64,000 nt of DNA from Mactra quadrangularis (Eukaryota > Mollusca > Bivalvia > Venerida > Mactridae): positions 39,271,917-39,335,916 of the forward strand of contig CM046298.1 of assembly GCA_025267735.1 (NCBI GenBank), given 5' to 3'. Positions 12,962-24,115 of this stretch are shown one piece after another. Positions within the stretch are counted from its first letter, which is position 1. The number at the start of each line of letters is the position of its first letter. The notes beneath the pieces were generated by a model. That model saw nothing but the letters and a program-made list of their open reading frames with translations, made no database searches and had not been told where the DNA came from. A program made the position numbers and the translations under genes.

Positions 12962-15137
12962 ATATTCATAAATTATTCAGAAATTTTGACACATTAAGCA
13001 ATGTCACGTGACCAAACTCTCGCACCAAACGAGAACTGTTGAAATCATTATTGTCACAATATTTCTATTAATTAATCAAGGTAAAGCAAAAAGAAACATA
13101 ACTTCATCAGAATTTACTTAGCAACAGATGTTTTATATCACATTGGAGACACGTGTACACATGCAAGCTGTTACTGGGCTTCAAGATTATTTTTGTCATG
13201 TTAGTCGAGCTTATTGTCATAAAACATAAATAAGTACATGTCGACGTGACTTCATGTAAAAATCTCACGTGAGAGCGTGCGTATTTGATTATTGTGCATA
13301 AGTGAATTGTCTTGTGATCCTGTGGAAATATTTGCATACATAACTTTCTTTGGTGAAGAACAAAGGGTTGCAAGCAGCACTAAGACAACAAGATCCACTT
13401 TATAAATAAAGGAGCATCTTTCACTTTTGCGCGAGGCTATTGCCAGTGAAGAAAATTCTACATTCGAAACACCTCGACCTTTCATGAATTCTTAGCGAAT
13501 GACCGAGGAGTTCCGAATGCAAAATTATACAGTCGAAACTTTTCATTTACTTTTACTTCATGGACACAATACACAATCTGGATCTGAACACATTCTCGAA
13601 ACTAGAGGCTATCAAGATTCTCGATTGATTGGTTCAAAGGTTATTCGGCAGATGGCGCTTGTCGCGAAAAAAATCAAAGCGTTTTGATTGTTCGTATCGG
13701 CCGAAATTATGACGTTTCATTCCTGAAATTGGCCGCGTGGCGGCAGAGGCTAGTTTGAGAATCTGAATTCTTAATAGGCTCTGAGTACGAAAACGACAGT
13801 TCAGTGTGCTGCGCACTGAGTTAGATCGCCTGTAGGTGGGTTTTACCAAAGTTTTATTACTGCCTTGCTACATGTACGGGAAAAAACGAAATGTTATAAT
13901 TAATGTGTCAACTCGAGCTACAAGCAATATACTTTCAATTATGTAAACTGTCATGAGTTTAGGTTTGTTTCCTTTATGAATAAATTTGGAACAGAGGCAC
14001 TTTGTCTGAGATCATCCAATCATTTCCTGTTGTTCATTAGAATTCCATTATTTGTATCAGTATTGCATGTTATATGTGTTTCTAGTCCACATTAATTAAA
14101 GTTGTTATATACATTTAAATTCATAGACAAAACACTCAAGTGATTATTCTAGAACTCAGTAAAGGACTGGGAGGCAGAAAAAAGGCCAGGAATCACAGAA
14201 AGGGTGATGATTCAAAATGGCTATCTCTGCATTGGGTGGATCAAAAATGGACAGCACCCTGCTATTCTATGTAAGGAAAATCGTTAAAACTCTATTTTAA
14301 TACATAACCGATTTTTTGAATGAATGGATTGGAGGTTAATTGTTGCAAGAACATATTTTAGAGGCGGTTTCATGTTTTTACAAAAAGATCAAACTCATTT
14401 ATAATTTTCCAGAAGGAATAAAGCACAGAAAGGCTTTTTTTATTTTGACCATGTTTTCTTTGAAAATTTTGCAATAATTAAACAAGGGGAGGTTAAACTC
14501 CTGTTGCCCATGGATCCGCTACTGAAAAAAACCCATCTAATGACTTATACTAATATCATATTAACTGCTGTAGATGACAGCCTATGTATATCTATACAGC
14601 GCCTTCCAAAATTACCTTAACAATAGTTCTTTGTACAGCTGGTTTTCGTTTATACGCTAAAATATTCCAGGTGTGTTTAAGCATTAGGACAGTTATAATA
14701 GATTGTTACATTTGAAAGAAGCGTGATTGTACTTTATACAATTGTAATTGGCACAGATGTAAATTTAATTTAAGATATGTTTTTAAATTTCTCAAGTATT
14801 GATCTCAACCATTTACTAAAGTGTAAATTCAAGGTAATTCTGGAAAGCACTGTACATGGTCTATATATACGATCAAGAAAATTGTGGGTTATTTCTTGTC
14901 ATTACCAGAAATGCTGTACATGTATATTTATATTTACATATGTACACCATTCTCGTACCCAGGGTCTAGTAGATTCTCAATACTAGAATTCTACTTGACT
15001 CTGGGAACGAGAATAATGTACTACTGGCATTTTTGTCTTAATATTAAATTGTTATCATAGAGTTAACAGGATTGTATTTATGTCATGTTTGCTCTGTTTT
15101 ATGTACCAAAGGCAAGTATTTGCCGTTTGTAAATAAA
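12962..15137 (+). other. Candidate 3' UTR of HOPX gene with poly(A) signal
   Basis: Follows the HOPX stop codon. The best poly(A) signal I see is AATAAA at 15132-15137, followed by a TGT/T-rich stretch; earlier AATAAA motifs (for example near 13979) are alternatives. The region carries small foldbacks: CATTCGAAACACCTCG/CGAGGAGTTCCGAATG at about 13461-13519, and ATTCTCGTACCCAG/CTGGGAACGAGAAT at about 14952-15013. The true 3' end needs transcript data. Confidence 0.3.
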
Positions 15138-15325
15138 GTTCTGAATGCTAAAAAATATCTGATGTTACGGGCGATTTTTCATGCAGGAGTTTTTGGTTTT
15201 TGTATATAATTTGCATTTTAAGTTATTTCATTCAGGAAATCTTACATCATTCCATCAGTGTCAACATGTTTTTTTGTTACGTTAAATTAATGTTATGTTT
15301 CTATGAATGAATGTTATATCTATAC

Positions 15326-15790
15326 AGAGTTGTCGTTCTTTGATATTCACATACATTAGCATTAGAAACGAACGACAACTCGGAATTTATTTTAAAATAC
15401 TGTCAATGTAATAGATAAATATTCTTTTTATTGTCAATCAATTTTGAAAAGTATAAACGGTTATAGAAATGGGGGGAAGCTTATTGTTCATTTAGATGCT
15501 CACATCACAATAGCAAGTTTTTAAACAAGTTAAGTTTAAATATTGACATACAGTAGCCCATAGAAACAAACAACAACTCTGAATTTATTTTAAAATACTG
15601 GCAATGAAATACATGTACATGTAAAAAAAAATATTTTTTTAATGTCAGTCAATTTTTTAGATTTGAACTGTTTATAAAAATATCGGGGGGGGGGGGGGGG
15701 GTAGTTGTCCATACAGAGGCTGATGTCAAAATGCCAAGTTTAATTTAATTTAAACAAGTTAAGTTATTAACTAAAAATGTAATGTAAATA
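15326..15790. repeat. Foldback plus diverged tandem duplication with poly-G tract
   Basis: GAGTTGTCGTTC near 15327 pairs with GAACGACAACTC near 15370. The sequence following it (CGGAATTTATTTTAAAATAC, then GTCAATCAATTTT, then AAACAAGTTAAG) is repeated about 190 bp later from about 15550 with many differences. The second copy contains a run of 17 G at 15685-15701 where the first has only six, indicating expansion of a G tract. Confidence 0.7.
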
Positions 15791-16124
15791 GACAGGAAAT
15801 GTTGATGGTTATATTACAACTTCAACTTGCTTTAGGATGATTTACAACTTATATAATGTATATCATTATATACATTAAACTTTAACAAACTACTTCTATA
15901 AGCCTATCAGAAAATCTGGTCATCTTACTAAATGAGGAAATTATGTATATGATTTACATTAATATTTTTACATCAAAGTTATCTAGTTACTAAATTATCT
16001 TTAATATTCATAAATAATCAGTACAGTAATATTTTGATATCCATGGGTCTAAGCCGGTCAATGTATTATGTATATAAACATTTTATGTTTAGTTCATACT
16101 AATTTATTTTAGCTTCATTGTGAA

Positions 16125-16303
16125 ACAAGTTCTTACAACTTAGATAAATCACTTTTGAGACCATGTACATATTCCCTCAGTTCTTAGCTTGTAGGATAAA
16201 GTTTCTTGCCCAAAGAACAATGGTATAGGTTTAAGATGGGATTTGAACCTGCATGGAGCTATACCATTCAATGATCATAAGTCCAAAGTTACCGGCACTT
16301 CAT
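16125..16303 (-). mobile_element. tRNA-derived SINE (family A)
   Basis: Read on the - strand, it shares GGTTCAAATCCCATCTTAAA-type B-box sequence and TTGGGCAAGAAACTTTATCC with the better copy at 25030-25233. The tRNA-like head is decayed. It lies in the gene-free stretch between HOPX and PGM3. Confidence 0.6.
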
Positions 16304-16648
16304 AATAAGCTTTAATAAGTTTATCATCATATGATTTGAACTGTATAACACGAACAAGCTTGAATCATAGTAACATGATAAGTGATTACCTTTTCTCCGA
16401 ATATCATTTGTTCAGTAACTTTTGGAGAGCACTGTAGAATCACAACTATACTGGTTACAAAATATATGAGAAGTTTATGTTCTGACTCTAGATATTAAAG
16501 ATAAATATTATAACTTTATTATGAACACAAGAAATTTGATACTAAAATTAATTATTAAATGTCAATGTATTTACAAATATATAAAGTTTGGCTTGGATTT
16601 CTCTACCTAGAATATCAAGCCCCAAAAAGTTCACAGAATATTTGTTTA

Positions 16649-16844
16649 CTACGGAGCCCCTAAAGTGACATTTTTAATTTTTTTTTATTTTCACAAAATT
16701 AATAATATTACGTTTAAATGAAAAAATTAATATGTTTAAATGAAATGATACTATTTCACTTTTTTAAAATAATACAATTACGTTTAAAGGAAATAATTGT
16801 GGAAATAAAAAGTATTTCAAAATGTCACTTTAGTGGCTCCGTAG
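16649..16844. mobile_element. MITE with 25-bp terminal inverted repeats and TTTA target duplication
   Basis: The left end CTACGGAGCCCCTAAAGTGA (then CATTTT) is mirrored by the right end (AAAATG then TCACTTTAGTGGCTCCGTAG) with one difference. The 196-bp element is flanked on both sides by TTTA (16645-16648 and 16845-16848). The interior is almost pure A/T and non-coding. Superfamily not assigned. Confidence 0.8.
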
Positions 16845-16974
16845 TTTACTAACATGTATTTTCTCCACATGCATAGACAGTCATATATTAATGCAGTTAC
16901 CATTTAGATGATAGTTTTAAACATACAGTCACTTGCATGATGGTTCTCTAAATCTATGTATTGTCAGATTTTAT

Positions 16975-17165
16975 ACAATGGTCACTGGTGCATACTTTAA
17001 CCCTGCTGATTTAAATACTCCATATAATGTACATGTACTTGTTCCATAATCTTATACATAGATACGGGTAACTAACTTTATTGATAGTGAATGCAGATGT
17101 ATTGTAGTGAGTATTTAAATCAGTGGGGTTAATATATGCGCCCCTAACTGTTGAATAAAATTCAG
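16975..17165. mobile_element. MITE, CTGTCAGTGGTGCATACA family (copy 2)
   Basis: Left arm CACTGGTGCATACTTTAACC then CTGCTGATTTAAATACTC; right arm GAGTATTTAAATCAGTGGGG then TTAATATATGCGCCCCTAAC. The arms are long imperfect inverted repeats, so the whole element is nearly palindromic. This is the best full-length copy in the window. Confidence 0.75.
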
Positions 17166-17587
17166 CAATATGAATTACAGCATCATCAAGCTAGCGACCT
17201 GTGTTGAAACATTGTCCAATTTTCTAAGCATATTGCTAGCTAGCACTTCACCACCCTGGTACCCTGGATTTGATATCACATATTTATTCTTATGGTCGTC
17301 TAAGAAAGGTACCAGGGGACAATGTGCTAGGTAGCAATATCCTTGGGAAGCAGGCCCCATATATTCATGGTAGAATGTAGTTCCCGGTAATTCATTAATA
17401 TTCTATGTCTGTATTGTGCTTTATTATCTATTGTTTATTTTTGGTTGTTGTTTTTTCATGTTTGTTTCATGTTGTATTTTTTGTTTGTTTTTTCTTTCTT
17501 GTTATAATGGTATATTTATTGTTTGTTGAAATAAACTAAGGTATCTCAGTACTCTTGTATCTTTCATTCTTTTTTATCATGTGATCA

Positions 17588-17660
17588 GCTGTGGTCCAGT
17601 GGTAGAATATGCACATAGAGATATAGAGGTCTTGGGTTCGAACCTCACCATGGTCATTGC
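17588..17660 (+). mobile_element. tRNA-like SINE head
   Basis: GTGGTCCAGTGGTAGAAT resembles an A box and GGGTTCGAACCTC is a perfect B box, together spanning a tRNA-sized segment. The anticodon arm does not form a clean cloverleaf and a SINE-like tail follows, so I read it as a retroposed tRNA-derived sequence and not as a functional tRNA gene. Confidence 0.55.
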
Positions 17661-18010
17661 TTTTTCTTTGAGCAGGATTTTTTTCTACAATTTTGTCACT
17701 TTACACAAGTGTTATTAAGTACTGGCAAGGGTGGTAAAGTTTTGGGCGCCAATTTGTCGACTAAACTAAGGTGATTATAAGAGTCCCCTGGGAGCATGAT
17801 GGATACCAGTAGCCTGATGACCAGGGTAATAGCTTTAAAGTCGGTGACTGTGTATAAGCATGAGACTATAAAATGCAATATTTTTTATTTTTTCTTACTA
17901 TTAAAAGGATAGAAAAGCATTTCTAAGTATGTTATGAAATTGGCAGGAGATCTAAAATACAGAGATTAGATACCATCAACCTCCATATATAAGTATATAA
18001 GCATTTAGCT

Positions 18011-18450
18011 TTATTCAACTAGTGGTGCATACATTACCCTTCTGATTTAAATACTCAATATTTGTTCAATAGTCTCTTTAAATAGATACTGATAACTATT
18101 TTTATCCATAGGCAGTACAGAAGTACTGTAGTGAGTAAAGTTAAAAGCAAAGCTTAAAACAAGGGTTTTTGGAGTCTACAATTAGTATCACTATTCAGTC
18201 GACTTTTGACATTAACTTCCTTGATCATCAAGATTGCAGCCACAGCATACAGTGCATGACCTTTACAGGTACCCATTTACACCTGGGTGAAGTGAAGCAA
18301 TCACAGGTTAATTTCTTGCTCAAGGAAATTAGCAGTGCCCCTAGAGGGATTCGAACACAGAACCTCTCAATCCCTAAGCGCACGTCCCACCTCTGGACTA
18401 CTACTGTATTTAAATCAGTGAGGGTAATGTATGCTTCTCTGTCAATTAAA
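18011..18450. mobile_element. MITE, CTGTCAGTGGTGCATACA family (copy 3), split by a SINE
   Basis: The left arm starts TTATTCAACTAGTGGTGCAT and runs to GTACTGTAGTGAG near 18136. The right arm resumes near 18410 with TATTTAAATCAGTGAGGGTA and ends at TCTGTCAATTAAATAA. The roughly 270 bp between them is a SINE, so the MITE is older than the SINE. Confidence 0.7.
18138..18410 (-). mobile_element. tRNA-derived SINE with conserved central domain (family B)
   Basis: On the - strand the head has an A box (AGTCCAGAGGTGGGACG) and a B box (GTTCGAATCCC). It is followed by the reverse of CCCATTTACACCTGGGTGAA and CTTGCTCAAGGAAATTAG, a phrase resembling central domains of widespread invertebrate SINEs. It sits inside an older MITE. 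A second copy is at 24352-24525. The open frame 18169-18453 merely crosses it. Confidence 0.7.
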
Positions 18451-18539
18451 TAATATCTAATAATTTAAACATTTATGTATTATAAGTAAGCTATATAATG
18501 GTTGATGATTACTAAAAATCCCTGTGATCTAGAGTGTAT

Positions 18540-18640
18540 TCTAACAGCAGTAACAATGGGGTAGATTTTGGATGGGATTTGAACCAAGGCAGATCTGAAT
18601 ATCCAAAGATATTCAACATTGTAACCATGTCACCTCCTCT
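18540..18640 (-). mobile_element. SINE fragment (family A)
   Basis: GGATGGGATTTGAACCAAGG and CAACATTGTAACCATGTCAC match the head region of the family A copies at 16125 and 25030. Truncated and diverged. Confidence 0.5.
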
Positions 18641-20327
18641 ACTGGTATTTATGTTGTAAAAGCAACATCTCAGTAAATATTTTATATATATAAAAGCTTA
18701 TCACAATACATTTTAGATATAAATGTATAATAAAAACAAAATTCATCAAACATGTATATGGTAACTTCTACAAAATAAATGTATTCTTTAAATTTTACAT
18801 TATTAATTCCTTTTCAGGGGCTGATCCATGATTTCTTTCTAGGGATGGGGTTCAAACTTTCGAACCACAACCACTTTATACACTTGCTCTTTAAAAAAAC
18901 ACTCATGAACGGGTACATTTTGGAAATTCTAAGGGGAGTCAGGACCCTCTTGACACCCGCTAGATCTGCCTATGCTTTTCACTCTCTGTCATTTATACAT
19001 AGTACCTGTCACAAACTACAGGAAATCTTCATATTACAAAATCGGACATTAACTATCATTTTGGCGTTAAATTCTTTTTTTAAACAGTTAACAATCAAGA
19101 TAATACTGTCAATCTAAAATCAAATAAAGTAGAGTTTGATTATAATTTATATTTCTAATCACATTTATAATTCAGTATTGTCTCTTTTGTGTCCCCCTCC
19201 ATATTCTCAATACAAAACGTCAGAAAAAAATGCCTCAGAAGTTAAATTTTTTAGTTAAATATATTTTCTTCACGTCTAACTTTATTAATCGGAAACATTT
19301 TAAAAGCTCAAATTATTAAAAGGTTAGTATAAATTACATTATAAGATTTCAAAACCGGAGATTTTCCTTATATTTCTCCTATACCCACTGTTCAAATTAT
19401 CTCCCTTATTCAAAACAAAAATTTTGCATATTTTGGTCATTTTTTAAAATTTTTGTTTAAAATTGAAAATATATCATCTCAACGCATTTCTTCAGCCATT
19501 CAAGAAACAATTAATGTCACGATAAATTTTTTTTATAGAAATATTAGGACCAAAAGGTTCCAAGGACCGTGGGAATATTTTTTGTTTGTTTAGTAAGCCA
19601 AATTTTCTGTTTGTGTTACCTCCCTTACATTAAAAATAAATAAATATCCATTATGTACTCAGAATATATAGAACTCATGTTATACCTTGTTTTATCAATA
19701 TTATAGCCCTTATTTAGTAAGGAAATTTTTTCTAATCACCTATGCTGGATCATTTCTTTCTCATAATATAATATACTAATATAATATATACATAATAAAA
19801 ATTATATACTACTCATATTATTTTTGTTTTCTCTTACATGCTCAATGTTGTTTTAATACTATGAATGTCATCTTCTCAAAAATCCATTCATCCTTTTTCA
19901 TTTTGTTTTTAATTTAAGCCATTTATAAACAACTTCTAATAGGTAACATATTGCTACCAACTCACCTTACCATTCTTCCTGGTCAACTGTCTTTATTTTA
20001 GAATTCAGTGAACTTTAATGACATTGTTAAGTGTCTTAAGTCATAGAAAACTCACTTGAATGATAAATTCCTTGATCTAGCATTTAGGGACTTATGAGTT
20101 GATCATAAAATTTTTTAGAAGATCTTCTATCAGCATAATATTGATTCAACTGAGGTTCTTTCATAAATATACATTATAGATTGTGCAAATTGACTGAAGA
20201 CAGATGATTACAGTTCATTCTTCAATGATTATTATAACTGACTCACTCATACTATGTACACGATTGATATTTATAGTGAATTTCTTGTATAAGGTCAGTC
20301 TGCGCATGCTATACATCCTTCATATCC
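18641..20327. other. Gene-free AT-rich intergenic DNA
   Basis: No exon was recognised on either strand. It contains TATCTCCCTTA-type motifs at about 19398 and 19614, which recur elsewhere in the window (about 55505). The frame 18779-19117 has no domain-like content. Confidence 0.4.
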
Positions 20328-20602
20328 AACAAGTAAATCTGTGAGCTAATGCTCAATAGTGATACCCCCGCTAAAATCTAAAAATATGCGACAAACAGGA
20401 AGTAGATGAGCAAGGAGCATGAAATCGCTTTACACCACATGGGACTATGGGATGAAGCAATATGCAAAGTATTAGGCTGCTGCATGATATAGTTGCCGAG
20501 AAAACTGCGATGGAAATTTTGTAACGGATGGACGGGCACACGGACGCACGGACGGACAAGGGTAAAACAGTATACCCCCCTCTTCTTCGAAGCGAGGGTA
20601 TA
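20328..20602. mobile_element. Dispersed element with TACCCCCGC / GCGRGGGTA ends (copy 1)
   Basis: Shares nearly all its sequence with 22942-23266: AACAAGTAAATCTGTGAGCT, ATGCGACAAACAGGAAGTAG, and a run of GGACGGACG-type repeats before ACAGTATACCCCCCTC. The inner left ATACCCCCGC and right GCGAGGGTAT are inverted. It lacks about 45 bp present after ACCCCCGC in copy 2. Overlapping open frames on the - strand are shadows of this repeat and recur in copy 2. Confidence 0.8.
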
Positions 20603-20654
20603 ATTATAATTTTTCATGCTGCTTACATCGAGTGATCCAAGTCTCTGTTTTAGA

Positions 20655-20865
20655 CAACACTAGACTGGGAACCTATTATATGGTACAACCTCTCTTGAAC
20701 AACACCCACTAGGAGAGACTTAAGTGTGTTGCTGTATAGAGGTTGTTGCTCTGCAGAGGTTAAATTGAATTACAATAATGCTTAAGGGAAATATCAGAAG
20801 CTGTTGTTTTATAGAGGATTTGTTCTGTACAGGGCCACTCTGCAGAGGTTATATATACTGTACCG
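20655..20865. repeat. Dispersed repeat, ACAACCTCT/CTGCAGAGGTT family
   Basis: Contains several alternating inverted phrases (ACAACCTCT, TAGAGGTTGTTGCTCTGCAG, CTCTGCAGAGGTTATATATA). A copy in the opposite sense lies at 54962-55145, and a short piece near 6110-6185. It looks like a decayed MITE. Confidence 0.6.
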
Positions 20866-22941
20866 ATTAGTGTAGGACAACCATGTGCAGAGATTATTTA
20901 GCATCAATACCATCTCCGCTCCGCATTAACTTAACATTGTTTTCATTTCATGCCAAATTTCTAACACCAATTTATATGCACCAGATTCGTTATTTTGAAA
21001 TGTAAATAAACCAGAAATGAAATTTTGAATGAAAAGAAAATTGATATCTATTAGCATGAACTTTGTCTAATCTTGGTTTTTGAAATTTTGGGTTATGAGC
21101 CGAGATCAACCAAGACTGAAAAACAAGTTTTATTACCATGGCGCCTAAACTCAGGAAAAATCACAGGTAGATAGATGAGGCAGAGAATTGATGTTGCAAT
21201 CATCACTGGACCCTGGTTTGATAATTATAAAGAAAATAAAGTAAACACATAACAAACAAGTTTGTATTGATGACAATATTTATTAATTTTTATCACAATA
21301 TAAAATATATGGCATAAATATACTTTTAAAATGCTGAATAATATATCACATAATTCAAATAAACAAGTTCATGTAAACATCATTATATAGCAAAAACTGC
21401 AGAGAGATAAAGTTGCTTGCTCAAGGAAACAATGTGGTAGGTTTTGATTGGATCTTTTCATATTTATAGACTTATAGGTCCATAGGGCCGGGTGTATTTT
21501 GTACTTATATTACATTGTACTTTATATTTTTGTACTGTATCTTGCACATGTCACTTTAATAAAAACCTTACTTACTTACTTACTTACTTATTCTCTAAAA
21601 ATATCTAATGATATAATATTTTGCAAACACATTTTGTTTATTATTTTTATTTCATATTTATAATTCATAAAATACATAAGTGATGGTTTATGATAAACAG
21701 TAAATTAGTTGTGAAACTTATAACTACAAGTAAAGTATATCAAAGTATACTTCAAAATATCAAAATTTAATATGTGTAAAGAAATTTTTGGACCCCATTG
21801 TATATAAATACATGTAGTATTTATAATATAAATAATGTATATATCAACAGTACACATAGGCCATAGTTTAAGCCAAGAAGTTTCATGGTTACATATTTGG
21901 AATGATAACTAGAACAGAACAGAACATATATAAACAGTTATATCACTATTTGGAAAAAAAACTAGAGGTAAAAGCAAATCAGAATCTGATGAGATGGTGA
22001 TAATTGATAATCAGTCAGTTAGAATGATAATACTTCAACAGAACTTTTTAAACATCTTCTTCCCTGTTGGGACATGAGGCTTTAACAAGTTTACTCCACT
22101 GGGTACTATCCATTGGTGAGATGCTGTGTTTAAGCCTAACTATACTAGGACGAAAAAGAAACGCCGGGTACATAAAATATGCAACACATGTCCGGCCGTG
22201 TTTCGCAAAACAAGAAGGGTCATCGTTAAAAGGGGGTATTTTTTCACATAAACAGCATCGAAAATCGATTGAAACTTCAACAGCTGGTTCCATACAGATG
22301 ACATTTCATACAAAAATAAATATAATAATCCAATAATACAATTTATCCCTTAAAACAATCATTATAGGTTACCCGGCGTTTCTTTTTCGTCCTAGTATAT
22401 ATCCTGGGTATTTCATTTCTTGCATTTCCAGCAGAATCAGGACTTGGGTTAGTAAAACAACTCTTTGTTGAACAAATGTACACAGTATAACAAAAAAATT
22501 CAAATTTTGTATACTGAACCAGTACAAAAAATATGTGAGGCACAATAAATGTATTGAGCAAAAATACATAAAATACAACACTTGAACTAAATAATGCACA
22601 GTTTGATTATTGCTTTGTAAAAAATTATAATTTGTCACAAATGGTGAGATTTCATCTTATGGTAACACTGATATAGTTATTTTAGAGACATGATTAATTA
22701 AAAACCAATTAAATTGAAGTATTAAGTTAAAAACCACACCAAGCATGACAAGATGGCCCTATAAATGTATGATATAATTATATTTTAATACATTGCACAA
22801 TACTGAATTAGGTAATGAACTTTGTAACTGTAATAAAACTTAATAGTACTTTATTCACCATTGAAATAAATGCCTTCAAAATTTTAGCATAAATTTAAAC
22901 AAGTTTTTTAAACAAAGATTCAAAAGTTACAACACAAAATT
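20866..22941. other. Gene-free AT-rich intergenic DNA with retroelement tails
   Basis: No convincing exon. At 21530-21592, TTTAATAAAAACC is followed by a (TTAC)n microsatellite, the arrangement of a non-LTR retroelement 3' tail. A SINE family A fragment lies near 21405-21455 (TTGCTCAAGGAAACAATG). At 22137-22400, ACTAGGACGAAAAAGAAACG and CGTTTCTTTTTCGTCCTAGT face each other about 230 bp apart, probably the ends of another small element. A PGM3 3' UTR could reach into this region. Confidence 0.4.
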
Positions 22942-23266
22942 AACAAGTAAATCTGTGAGCTAATGCTCACTAGTGATACCCCCGCAGTGGGAAATATGAC
23001 TATCATAATGTAACTTTCATTTAACGAAATCTAAAAACATGCGACAAACAGGAAGTAGATGAGCAAGGAGCATGAAATCGCTTTGCACCACATGGGACTA
23101 TGGGATGAAGCAATATGCAAAGTATTAGGCTGCTGCATGTTATAGTTGCTGAGAAAACTGCGACGGAAATTTTGTAACGGACGGATGCACGCATGCACAC
23201 ACGCACGCACACACGCACAGACAAGGGTAAAACAGTATACCCCCTCTTCTTCGAAGCGGGGGTATA
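22942..23266. mobile_element. Dispersed element with TACCCCCGC / GCGGGGGTA ends (copy 2)
   Basis: Full version of the element at 20328. The left ATACCCCCGC and right GCGGGGGTAT are perfect 10-bp inverted repeats. A variable (GCACACAC)-like stretch replaces the GGACGG stretch of copy 1 just before the right end, showing that this inner segment is a hypervariable microsatellite. Confidence 0.8.
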
Positions 23267-23443
23267 AAAATACATTAATTTAAAATTGCCTACCCTATTC
23301 TTGTCAATCTTATACAGTAAAGTAAAAATATTAACAAATTATAAAAAATATGAACCGCTACCAAATCTATTAAAAAAATATGGAAGAGAAAAAAAATCTG
23401 TTTACTTAAATATAGCAACTATAAATATAATACTACATATAAT

Positions 23444-23826
23444 TAGGGCTGCAATGATTCACTGGAAAGTCAATGCGATTCTATTTTTTTCATATGATTC
23501 CATTGTTTTCTTTTGATCCAATAAATAAAATAGTTTATACTAAATGTACAATAATACATCCATTTGAGCTTAAAACTAACATATAATGATAAAATAAAAT
23601 TGTTATTCAAAATTTCACCATTTATTTCAGAACAAGATCAATAAAGCAAATAAATGATCATACTGATTTATTTATCACTAGTTTATCATAGTCTTAAATC
23701 CTTTTTACTTTTATAGACAAGATAAAATGCCGATATGGAATTGAAAATTGCAGATTCCTAATAGAAATCAAATCAGCACCCTTGCAATCAATTTTTGATG
23801 TATAGAATCGAATTGTTGCAGCCCTA
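23444..23826. mobile_element. hAT-like MITE
   Basis: Left terminus TAGGGCTGCAATGATTC and right terminus GAATCGAATTGTTGCAGCCCTA are inverted. Flanking octamers (CATATAAT and CATAGAAA) match at six of eight positions, as expected of a decayed 8-bp hAT duplication. A related copy, split by two insertions, spans 34263-36730. No transposase is encoded. Confidence 0.65.
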
Positions 23827-24115
23827 CATAGAAACCCATAAAGCAATTTATTATAAAAATACTACTAGTTAATACATACACAAGCAAAATTTAGTTAATT
23901 TGCTTAATTAAAATACAATATATATGATACTTAATGTATATATCACAACATTTACTTCAACACTAAATATCCATCTAACATAAGACATAATCGGGACTTT
24001 TAAACTATATAAGATTATACACCCCTCCCTTCTAGCTGTATTATTGCGTATTTTTCTTCACAAATTAAAACACATCTAGTGTCCATGTATAGACTGTATA
24101 TAAAACATTATATAT

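Noticed and set aside
17588..17660. Possible functional tRNA gene
   Set aside because: A and B boxes are present, but the anticodon stem and acceptor pairing are poor and a SINE-like tail follows.
20371..23275. Repeated - strand frames (SVRASVCPSIRYKIS type) in two places
   Set aside because: Both are translations of the same dispersed element and vary with its microsatellite; no sign of protein-level conservation.
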